Of a DNA stretch of 10,697 nucleotides, positions 1-5,988 are shown in pieces (the first letter of the stretch is position 1; each line of letters starts with the position of its first letter). The position numbers were made by a program, and so were the translations under genes. The notes beneath the pieces were generated by a model. That model saw only the letters and a list, made by a program, of their open reading frames with translations, was not told the origin of the DNA and ran no database searches. Origin of the DNA: UBA8653 sp963978155 (GTDB lineage: Bacteria; Planctomycetota; Phycisphaerae; Phycisphaerales; SM1A02). The DNA lies in contig CAXBRK010000069.1 of the NCBI GenBank assembly GCA_963978155.1, positions 1 to 10,697 of the forward strand, written 5' to 3'.

Positions 1-773
1 ACATACAACTCTTTGGGGTAGCGGAATCGACCTGCGTCTTGTTTTTCTTTGTTCATCGAGATGCAACACAAGGTGTCATGAGCATCCCAGTCTTCGGCTC
101 GCAAAAAGTGAGCATCGTTGTCGCACACCAATGGAAGATTCAACTCTTGAGCCAGTTTGATGAGGTGGGGGTTGATGTCCAACTGGTCTTGAACACTGTG
201 TCGCTGCAATTCGATAAAGAAGCATGGTTCTCCATCCGCATTGACTCCAAAGATCTCAGCGTGCCACTTGGCTTCTTCCACCAACGCATCCCAATCTGAG
301 GATTCCCTTGATTGGTGATATCGAAGGGCTAAAGAGGCCAAAGACGATCCAAGGTGACCGTTGATAGCGATCAACCCGCCACGCCACGTGCCCAGCAACT
401 CTTTGTCCATTCGAGCTACGCCATAGAATCCCTCGGTGAATGCTTTGCTCGACAACTTGACGAGGTTTGACCACCCTTCATCGGTTTCAGCAAGAAGCAC
501 CAAGTGGTGTCCGTGGTATGGATCTCCAGGTTGCTTCTTTTTTTCTGACCGACTTCGTGGAGCGACGTAAGCCTCTATGCCAAGGATCGACTTGATCCCC
601 ATTCGGGCAGCTTTCTTTTGGAATTCTGCGGCCCCGTACAAGTTGCCGTGGTCGGTCACCGCCACCGAATCCATTCCAAGCTGTTTGACTTGATCCAACA
701 AACGGTCCATGCGGTTGCCGCCGTCCAGGAGGGAGTATTCCGAATGAAGGTGCAGGTGGGTGAATTGAGGCAT
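1..773 (-). CDS. dnaE: DNA polymerase III alpha subunit, N-terminal part (PHP domain); 3' end outside window
   Basis: This is the catalytic subunit of the replicative DNA polymerase, cytoplasmic, in the pol III holoenzyme. The ATG lies at 773-771 and the frame stays open to the left edge, giving about 257 residues of a protein usually over 1,100 long. The start shows the PHP signature HLHLHSEYS at residues 6-14, then VTDHGNLYGA at 39-48 and the block around IEAYVAPRSR. Next comes GHHLVLLAETDEGW, typical of bacterial DnaE1, and a segment near the edge with DNDAHFLRAED. The metal-ligand histidines of the PHP domain look intact, so it may keep phosphoesterase or proofreading activity; that is inference. 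The palm and catalytic aspartates lie outside the window. There is no clear Shine-Dalgarno before the ATG. The 90-base gap (774-863) to the divergent small membrane gene must hold its promoter unless that lies in coding DNA, but I see no convincing -35/-10 pair. The family call is very secure. Confidence 0.96.
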   Translation of the reverse strand, partial: MPQFTHLHLHSEYSLLDGGNRMDRLLDQVKQLGMDSVAVTDHGNLYGAAEFQKKAARMGIKSILGIEAYVAPRSRSEKKKQPGDPYHGHHLVLLAETDEGWSNLVKLSSKAFTEGFYGVARMDKELLGTWRGGLIAINGHLGSSLASLALRYHQSRESSDWDALVEEAKWHAEIFGVNADGEPCFFIELQRHSVQDQLDINPHLIKLAQELNLPLVCDNDAHFLRAEDWDAHDTLCCISMNKEKQDAGRFRYPKELY

Positions 774-863
774 GCAAAGGACGATGGTACCCGGAGAAAT
801 TGATGTCTCTGAATTGCTGATCAAGACATGTGGATTGGTGTTCTGGAAGGGTAAAATCGGCCT

Positions 864-1151
864 GTGTTTGACCCCCAAGATCAATGGAAAAATGTTCGTC
901 AGTCGGCCAGCCAATTCCGAGGTTCTGTCGGAGGCGGCAGTTTGCCGCTTCGGGTTGGGGTGGGGGTCTTTTTTCTGCTTGTCTTGGGACCGTTGATTTT
1001 GTCGGGTCTCATCGCCCTGGCCATTGCAGTTGCGTGCTCAGTCGTGGTGATGTTGATTCAACGGATCTTCGTATTCTTCTCTGAACTGTTCTCTTCCGGA
1101 GATCAGCAAGGGCGGAAAAATGTGAAGGTGGTTCGCCGCAGCGAACTTTGA
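864..1151 (+). CDS. small predicted membrane protein, function unknown
   Basis: This is a 95-residue product starting at GTG 864; a stop in the same frame at 852-854 limits extension upstream. A purine-rich GGAAGG at 845-850 lies about 13 bases before the start, which is far for a ribosome site. Residues 1-30 are polar. Residues 31-72 are almost continuously hydrophobic (VGVGVFFLLVLGPLIL, then ALAIAVACSVVVMLI), enough for one long or two short membrane helices with a proline/glycine turn near 42-48. The tail (73-95) is polar and basic, with RKNVKVVRR, so by the positive-inside rule the C-terminus probably faces the cytoplasm. The gene is divergent from dnaE and ends 4 bases before the end of the convergent aminotransferase. 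I recognise no family. The strong hydrophobic pattern and the absence of any competing gene support it being real, but a chance open frame is not excluded. Confidence 0.55.
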   Translation: MFDPQDQWKNVRQSASQFRGSVGGGSLPLRVGVGVFFLLVLGPLILSGLIALAIAVACSVVVMLIQRIFVFFSELFSSGDQQGRKNVKVVRRSEL

Positions 1152-1155
1152 CTTC

Positions 1156-2037
1156 TTATGAACCCGACTCAACCAGAGCATTGACGGCTTGCATCACCAA
1201 TTTGGTCGTGGCCCCAGGTCCTGATGAAACAAGGTGCTGTTCCACCTGAACCACTGGCAAAACATTCCAACCAGAGTTGGTCAAGAAAATCTCGTCTGCA
1301 GTGTGAACATCGTCAATGGTGAGCATTTCTTTCTTTACGGTTAAACCAAGACTCTCCGCCGCTTCTACGACAGTTCTTCGAACAATGCCTGGAAGCACTG
1401 GTGAGGGGAGGCCTCCTTCGGGTTCTTCACCACGGGCCAAAGGGGTCAACAACACGCCGTCACGGACCAAGAAAATGTTGGAAACACTTCCGCAGGCCAA
1501 ATGGTTGGTGACAGAGAACCACAATGATTCGCTTGCTCCGCGAGCCCCAGCTAGTTGCAAAGCTCGGATGTTCTTCCAGTAATCAAGTGTTTTATGACCA
1601 GAGGTGGGATCGAGAGGATTCAACCGACCATCAGACACACCCACGGTGACACCGTTGAGAAAAAAATCTTCCGGGTATGGAGTGGATGGTTGGGCCACGA
1701 TCAAGATGGTTGGGTCGACTTGGGAAACGCCGTCTTTGGTCAAGAGGTTGAGGTCACCACCGGTCAAGGTGAGTCGTACGCGAGTTTTTGGGAAACCGTT
1801 TTCTTCAACGGTTCTTTGAACCGCTTCGGCCAAGGGTTGTTCTTGCAGCCTTTCGGTGAGTCCGAGTTCACGTGCAGAATCATGAAGCCGTCGCAAATGA
1901 TCATCTAGACGAAAAACATGATTACCCCGGGCTTGCATGGTCTCGAACAGGCCAACACCGTGTTGAAACCCTGCGTCAAACACACTGGCTTTTGCTTCGT
2001 CTCGGTCGTAAAAATCACCATTGATCCATACTTTCAT
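1156..2037 (-). CDS. class IV PLP-dependent enzyme (aminodeoxychorismate lyase / branched-chain aminotransferase type)
   Basis: This is a fold-type IV pyridoxal-phosphate enzyme of 293 residues, a normal length. The opening VWINGDFYDRDEAKASVFD and FQHGVGLFETM (25-34) matches the usual 'G.....a.i...D.g...GdGlFEt' start. RLDDHLRRL (43-51) is the conserved His/Arg segment. The Schiff-base lysine is expected to be K149 in SGHKTLDYW. The cofactor loop CGSVSNIFLV (182-191) replaces the usual EG(T/S).SN, so the glutamate that contacts the PLP ring nitrogen is Cys. LPSPVLPGIVRR and FLTNSGWNVLPV complete the family pattern. It could act in folate synthesis (PabC: aminodeoxychorismate to p-aminobenzoate), as a branched-chain or a D-amino-acid aminotransferase; sequence alone does not decide. 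The frame extends to 2067, but the ATG at 2037 overlaps the upstream stop as ATGA, which implies coupled translation and fits the family start. It is the last gene of a three-gene operon. Confidence 0.88.
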   Translation of the reverse strand: MKVWINGDFYDRDEAKASVFDAGFQHGVGLFETMQARGNHVFRLDDHLRRLHDSARELGLTERLQEQPLAEAVQRTVEENGFPKTRVRLTLTGGDLNLLTKDGVSQVDPTILIVAQPSTPYPEDFFLNGVTVGVSDGRLNPLDPTSGHKTLDYWKNIRALQLAGARGASESLWFSVTNHLACGSVSNIFLVRDGVLLTPLARGEEPEGGLPSPVLPGIVRRTVVEAAESLGLTVKKEMLTIDDVHTADEIFLTNSGWNVLPVVQVEQHLVSSGPGATTKLVMQAVNALVESGS

Positions 2038-2414
2038 GACTCTTCTCCCAGTTCCAAGTCTTTCCACGCCACAACCTGAAAATCAGAGGTTGATCGTAGT
2101 GTGACCCTAAGAACAATTCCGGCACTTTTTGTGGTTTGGATTTGAACTTCGAAATTTCCATTTTGGGGCGAAATGGAAATGGTGGGTTCAGTTTGATTGA
2201 ACTCTTTCACGAGCTTGTTTTGAATGCCTTTTTGTAAATAGGGGTCTATTGAGATCTGTGGACAACGTGCCCCATCACCATTTTGTTCAATAAGACATTG
2301 AATAGCGTTTTTTAGGCGATCCAATCGCTCTTCTTTTGAAGCTCGGTCGTAAACCAGGAAGACAACAATGGCCACCGCGAGCAGTCGATACCAATTTCTA
2401 CGCGAAATTTTCAC
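2034..2414 (-). CDS. membrane-anchored protein of unknown function
   Basis: This is a 126-residue product starting at GTG 2414, which overlaps the upstream stop as GTGA. The N-terminus is basic (KISRRNWYR) and followed by a single hydrophobic helix at about 11-22 (LLAVAIVVFLVY), an uncleaved signal anchor that would put the rest in the periplasm. Residues 24-45 look helical and charged (SKEERLDRLKNAIQ). The remainder alternates in a beta-strand manner (TISISPQNGNFEVQIQ, GIVLRVTLRS, FQVVAWKDLEL). Cys40 and Cys51 could form a disulphide in the periplasm. I do not recognise the fold or family. Its stop overlaps the start of the aminotransferase (ATGA), and it is coupled to the PEGA lipoprotein upstream, so the two small envelope proteins are probably made together and may interact; that is inference. 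Reality of the gene is well supported by the coupled junctions on both sides. Confidence 0.8.
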   Translation of the reverse strand: MKISRRNWYRLLAVAIVVFLVYDRASKEERLDRLKNAIQCLIEQNGDGARCPQISIDPYLQKGIQNKLVKEFNQTEPTISISPQNGNFEVQIQTTKSAGIVLRVTLRSTSDFQVVAWKDLELGEES

Positions 2415-2755
2415 GGTCGAAATTCGAGAGCTCGACGTTTCAATGCTTCGTGGTCTGTTTTTTCGACTTTCATTTCAATTTGAAATGATCTGTTTTTGGC
2501 TGGGATAACCAAATCAAAAGGGGGGACCTCAAACCACTTTGGACGAAGATCCAGCGCTGATCGATGGGGTTCGTACCCCTCAAGTTCCAACAACAAATCA
2601 GCAGTTCCCCGAAACTTCTCTTGCACCACCGTTGGGGTACGTCCCTTTTCCACCCCGTTCAACGTGACCAGTGCACCCTCCGGATTGGATTCAATCTGAA
2701 CCCGGGCGGGACCGCCGCAGGACACCAGAAAACACAGCAAAAGAGAGAATCTCAT
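2411..2755 (-). CDS. PEGA-domain lipoprotein
   Basis: This is a 114-residue envelope lipoprotein. The signal peptide MRFSLLLCFLVSC ends in a lipobox L-V-S-C with Cys13 as the lipidation site; Gly14 at +2 suggests outer-membrane sorting if Lol rules apply. Residues 18-65 carry the PEGA pattern: VQIESNPEGALVTLNGVEKG, then a TPT turn, a strand, and LLLELEGYEPH, as in surface or periplasmic beta-domains named for the P-E-G-A motif (here NPEGA at 24-28). The C-terminal part (70-114) has another beta segment and a charged tail. PEGA domains bind or present other molecules; no enzyme residues are visible. The gene leads the operon with the anchored protein and the aminotransferase, and is divergent from holB with only 39 bases between starts. 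No good Shine-Dalgarno precedes the ATG. Lgt encoded at 3881-4879 would attach its diacylglyceryl group. Confidence 0.85.
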   Translation of the reverse strand: MRFSLLLCFLVSCGGPARVQIESNPEGALVTLNGVEKGRTPTVVQEKFRGTADLLLELEGYEPHRSALDLRPKWFEVPPFDLVIPAKNRSFQIEMKVEKTDHEALKRRALEFRP

Positions 2756-2794
2756 AAGGGGTTCAGGGTACCTGCAGACGATACGCTAAGGGGT
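2756..2794. promoter_or_regulatory. 39-bp divergent intergenic region between the PEGA lipoprotein and holB
   Basis: The gap between two divergent starts holds two copies of TAAGGGGT, at 2755-2762 and 2787-2794, one touching each start codon. The gap is too short for two separate sigma-70 promoters, so at least one promoter must lie inside the neighbouring coding sequence, or transcripts start close to the start codons. The purine run before holB (AAGGGG, 2788-2793) is only one base from the ATG, too close for a normal Shine-Dalgarno. No promoter hexamers are claimed. Confidence 0.3.
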
Positions 2795-3892
2795 ATGGAT
2801 CGCATCTTTGGACACCAAACTGCGAAATCACACTTGATGGATGCCGTGGCACAGGGAAGGGTTCCACACGCCCTGTTGCTCGTGGGTCCACAGGGGGTGG
2901 GGAAGACAAGTTTGGCCATAGAACTGGCCATGCTCCTTGGGGATCCAGATGCTGGTCCAGACCTGATGGGGCAGTGGCAAGCGGACACCTCTGGTCAACT
3001 ACGGGAACGGATGCTCGAACACCGACATCCCGATTTGCACCTCATCCGAAGGGTTGATCTGAAGCACAGTCGCTTTCGATCGCTCCGGGATCGGAAAAGT
3101 GTCAATCTCCCCATCGGCTACCTGCGTGAACGGTTGTTGGGGGGTGAGGTCGAGGGGAAATCCTTTTTGGGTCCAGTCTTTTTTCAAAGGGCAGAAGCAA
3201 AATCGAAAGTCTTTTTGATCCCTGAAGCAGATCGTTTGCAATGGGAGGCCGCAAACGCATTGCTCAAAGTGCTCGAAGAACCACCTGAGGACACATACAT
3301 CCTCTTGGGTACAAGATCCGCAGAAGCCATACCAGCGACCATTCGATCGCGGGTCCAAACCATCCGACTTCGACGTTTGGAGCCGAGTGATATTTCCAGT
3401 TGGGCTGAACGGTGGTTTAATTTTGAAAGTCCTCACCGGGGGTGGGTGCTGGAACGTGCTGATGGAAGACCTGGGAGGGTTTTGGAACTTTCGAAGCTCA
3501 ACTTGGGTGCGTGGCGAGAAGCAATCGAGGCTTCCGTAGAAATGATCCGATCTCGAAGACCAGATCCCACGGGCGTGACCAAAGTGATTGAAGCCATGCA
3601 AGATCACATTGATTCAACTGAGAAAGAGAGTAAGAAAAAATCAGACGCTCACGATGTTCGAGATGAGACTGTCTCCAAGGATGGTCTCAATAAAGACACG
3701 TTCGACCTCTTCTTGGAGTTCCTCGAGTTTGAAGTGGTCCAAATGGCGTTTGAATCACCCCAGGAAGAGATTGGTGTTCGCGAGAGTCTGACGGTGGCGA
3801 GAAAATGGGTTCAAGGCACCCTCAATTGGAAGCAAGCTGTAGAAGGTTTGTTCACCATGACGGTCCGACCCGAATTGGTCTCAAGAGGTTGA
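2795..3892 (+). CDS. holB: DNA polymerase III delta' subunit (clamp loader), zinc-module cysteines absent
   Basis: This AAA+ clamp-loader subunit of 365 residues works with the DnaX and delta subunits to load the beta clamp. IFGHQTAKSHLMDAV (4-18) and RVPHALLLVGPQGVGKTS (22-39) are the typical N-terminus with Walker A at 31-38. KVFLIPEADRLQWEAANALLK (138-158) stands for the Walker B region, with Pro where many family members have Asp. LEEPPEDTYILL (160-171) and RSRVQTIRL (184-192) are the family signatures; the latter is the SRC motif with Val for Cys and keeps the arginine finger (R186). The four cysteines of the usual zinc module (expected about 50-80) are missing, and the whole protein has no cysteine. 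A charged linker (272-300) precedes a C-terminal helical part. The ATG at 2795 was chosen because the family homology begins there, although the frame is open further upstream. Its last 12 bases overlap the end of convergent lgt. Confidence 0.9.
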   Translation: MDRIFGHQTAKSHLMDAVAQGRVPHALLLVGPQGVGKTSLAIELAMLLGDPDAGPDLMGQWQADTSGQLRERMLEHRHPDLHLIRRVDLKHSRFRSLRDRKSVNLPIGYLRERLLGGEVEGKSFLGPVFFQRAEAKSKVFLIPEADRLQWEAANALLKVLEEPPEDTYILLGTRSAEAIPATIRSRVQTIRLRRLEPSDISSWAERWFNFESPHRGWVLERADGRPGRVLELSKLNLGAWREAIEASVEMIRSRRPDPTGVTKVIEAMQDHIDSTEKESKKKSDAHDVRDETVSKDGLNKDTFDLFLEFLEFEVVQMAFESPQEEIGVRESLTVARKWVQGTLNWKQAVEGLFTMTVRPELVSRG

Positions 3893-4879
3893 CGGGGGGA
3901 ACAATCCACCTTCGCGGCGCGATGATTTTCGAACCGCAAGCAACAACACCACTCCGGCCAAGACCATGCCGACGCTTAACAGTTGGCCACGAGAGAGGCC
4001 GAAAGTTCGATCAATGCCGGCATCGGGTTGACGAACCATCTCTGTAAGAAGTCGGAGTGGGCCATAGCAACAAAGAAAAATTGCACCAATCATTCCTGGT
4101 TGTTTCGGTCTCCACCAAGCAATACAAAGCACGGTTGCCAACAATGGCCCTTCCGCCATCGCTTGGATCAGTTGACTGGGCCAATACGGGGTCAACAGTG
4201 GAACGACGGCTTCCCGAACGGCTGCATCTCCCTCGATCAATCTCGCGTGAATGGTGTTTGCAGGCTCACCCGGCAAAGCATCTGCGACGTTGGCCACCAC
4301 AGATGGCACGGAATCTGGGTGACCAGGCAACATCTCGTTGGGGTATTTCACGCTCCACCACGGAGCGGGGCGGGTGGCAACAGGCTCTCCCCAGAGCTCA
4401 GCGTTTACAAAATTGGCAAGGCGGCCAAAAAAGAGACCGGGGGTTGCACAAAATGCAGCCAGATCAGCCACATGAAGGGTGTCATACAGATCCAGTTTGT
4501 TCTTTTGAACAAAATAGGCTGAAGCAGCCAATACTCCCAACATTCCACCGTGGCTAGCCATGCCCCCTTTGTGAATGGCAAGCAGTTCCCAAAACGGAAA
4601 AGATGAACCAAAGGTCCAAAGAACTTGAGGTTGATAAAAAAGGGCAAATCCAAGGCGTCCTCCAATGATGACTCCAACAACGAGTGAAGTCAGTAAAGAA
4701 CCTGGATCGATCTTTTGTCGGGCAAGGGGGCTTCTCCCCGTTTTCACCAACTTTCCCATGATGTGCCCAGCCACGACAAACCCTGCGAGGTAAGCAAGGC
4801 CGTACCATCGGAGACCAATCTCGCCTGAAATTCTCAGAAGAAATGGTGAAAGTGTGTGTAGGTAGGATTCAGCAAGCAC
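3881..4879 (-). CDS. lgt: prolipoprotein diacylglyceryl transferase, long form
   Basis: This inner-membrane enzyme moves diacylglycerol from phosphatidylglycerol onto the lipobox cysteine of prolipoproteins. At 332 residues it is longer than the common 260-300. Visible family blocks are LRWYGLAYLAGF (23-34), GGRLGFALFY (73-82), HKGGMASHGGMLG (103-115) with the key H110-G-G, FFGRLANFVNAELWG (150-164) with R153, WPSQLIQA (233-240) in place of the common HPSQ, and RLLTEMVRQPDAGI (276-289) with R276. Several hydrophobic helices alternate with these. The extra length is a loop at about 165-232, between the GRxxNF block and PSQ, which should face the periplasm. The start is GTG 4879, 26 bases from divergent trpD; a weak AGGA lies about 12 bases upstream. 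A later start would cut into the first conserved block. Its 3' end overlaps holB by 12 bases. The enzyme would process the PEGA lipoprotein encoded nearby. Confidence 0.95.
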   Translation of the reverse strand: MLAESYLHTLSPFLLRISGEIGLRWYGLAYLAGFVVAGHIMGKLVKTGRSPLARQKIDPGSLLTSLVVGVIIGGRLGFALFYQPQVLWTFGSSFPFWELLAIHKGGMASHGGMLGVLAASAYFVQKNKLDLYDTLHVADLAAFCATPGLFFGRLANFVNAELWGEPVATRPAPWWSVKYPNEMLPGHPDSVPSVVANVADALPGEPANTIHARLIEGDAAVREAVVPLLTPYWPSQLIQAMAEGPLLATVLCIAWWRPKQPGMIGAIFLCCYGPLRLLTEMVRQPDAGIDRTFGLSRGQLLSVGMVLAGVVLLLAVRKSSRREGGLFPPSTS

Positions 4880-4905
4880 TAGATTGAAATCCTAACTCCG
4901 AGACC

Positions 4906-5976
4906 ATGAACACTTCTTTCCCTCCCGCAGAATTTGATGAAAACCCCGACCGGCCCGTTTCTATTGGGGAAGCGACCGAACAGTTGCTTGGTGGGGGAAC
5001 ATTGTCCTACGAACTCACATGTCAAGTGTTCGAAAGCATGATGACGGGGCGAGTGCACCATGCTGAAATCGGAGCACTCTTAGGCCTTCTGGCCACCCGG
5101 GTTCCCACCGGTGATGAAATCGCTGGTGCCGCCACGATCATGAGAAAACATGTCCGCAAAGTAGAGACATCTGTTGATCGAACCTCACTTTTGGACACTG
5201 CGGGCACCGGGGGAGCACCAAAGACGTTTAACGTTTCGACCGCGGCCGCCATTGTGGCGGCAGCTGGTGGAGCAAACGTGGCCAAACATGGCAACAAGTC
5301 TCGGACTGGTCGTGGCTCAGCGGAGCTTCTTGAGGGATTGGGGGTCAACATCCAGGCCCCGCTCGAAGTGCAAACCCGATGTCTCGATGAGTTTGGTGTG
5401 TGTTTCTGTTTTGCCCCCAACCATCACCCTGCAACGAAACATGTCATGCCGGTCCGGAAAGCCTTGGGTTTTCCGACCATCTTCAACCTGCTTGGTCCGC
5501 TGACCAACCCGGTTCAAGCCGGGCGACAACTTATGGGGGTGTATGGAGCGCAGTTTCTTGCCCCGGTCGCCAAAGCTTTTCAAGAACTTGGCACCGTGCA
5601 CTCTATTGTGATGCACTCCGAAGATGGGTTGGATGAAATTTCAATTTCAGCAAAAACGCTGGGGTATGAAATTCGTGGAACTGAAGTTCAGCCGTTCTGT
5701 TGCGAGCCTGAGCAATTTGGATTTGAAAGAGTGGAACGATCGTTGGTCACGACGAATTCTCTTTCTGAGTCCATTGAATTGGTGCAGAACATATTGAGTG
5801 GACAAGAGGTCGGTCCGGCTCGAAACATGGTGATGATGTCTTCGGGTGTGTCTCTGTATCTCTGTGGCTTGTCAGATTCACTTGAAAATGGCGTCAAAGA
5901 AGCTGGTCATTTAATTCGAAGTGGGAAGGCCCAAGAGATTCTTGAGAAGCTCATTGCCTACACCTCAACTGGATAA
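4906..5976 (+). CDS. trpD: anthranilate phosphoribosyltransferase
   Basis: This cytoplasmic tryptophan-pathway enzyme joins anthranilate with PRPP to give phosphoribosylanthranilate. It has 356 residues, normal length with a short N-terminal addition. An all-helical N-terminal part (18-85) leads to DTAGTGGAPKTFNVSTA (97-113, PRPP binding), VAKHGNKSRTGRGSAELLE (125-143), HHPATKHVMPVRKALGFPT (173-191) with the anthranilate-contact arginine R184, FNLLGPLTNP (193-202) and HSEDGLDEIS (237-246) with the metal-binding DGLDE. The loop after KHGN reads KSRTGRGSAE, apparently one residue shorter than the usual KHGNRSVSSKSGSAD and without the Ser-Lys-Ser run. The start at ATG 4906 has only weak ribosome-site complementarity. 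The SPFH gene follows after 12 bases, so they are probably cotranscribed. No other trp gene is in the window, so it appears separate from a full trp operon. Confidence 0.95.
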   Translation: MNTSFPPAEFDENPDRPVSIGEATEQLLGGGTLSYELTCQVFESMMTGRVHHAEIGALLGLLATRVPTGDEIAGAATIMRKHVRKVETSVDRTSLLDTAGTGGAPKTFNVSTAAAIVAAAGGANVAKHGNKSRTGRGSAELLEGLGVNIQAPLEVQTRCLDEFGVCFCFAPNHHPATKHVMPVRKALGFPTIFNLLGPLTNPVQAGRQLMGVYGAQFLAPVAKAFQELGTVHSIVMHSEDGLDEISISAKTLGYEIRGTEVQPFCCEPEQFGFERVERSLVTTNSLSESIELVQNILSGQEVGPARNMVMMSSGVSLYLCGLSDSLENGVKEAGHLIRSGKAQEILEKLIAYTSTG

Positions 5977-5988
5977 GGATGGAAAAGA

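Noticed and set aside
39..299. 86-codon plus-strand frame at the left edge
   Set aside because: It is antisense to dnaE, whose uninterrupted reading frame with the PHP motif explains the DNA.
2038..2067. Upstream start for the aminotransferase
   Set aside because: The ATG at 2037 overlaps the preceding stop and fits the family start; the ten extra residues would lie inside the upstream gene.
2564..2794. N-terminal extension of holB by 77 codons
   Set aside because: It lies antisense to the PEGA lipoprotein gene and has no clamp-loader similarity; the family begins at the ATG 2795.
2999..3607. 202-codon open frame on the minus strand
   Set aside because: It is antisense to holB, has no recognisable domain and a composition of shadow translation.
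3983..4557. Two long plus-strand frames (179 and 166 codons)
   Set aside because: Both are antisense to the well-supported lgt gene and show no family features.
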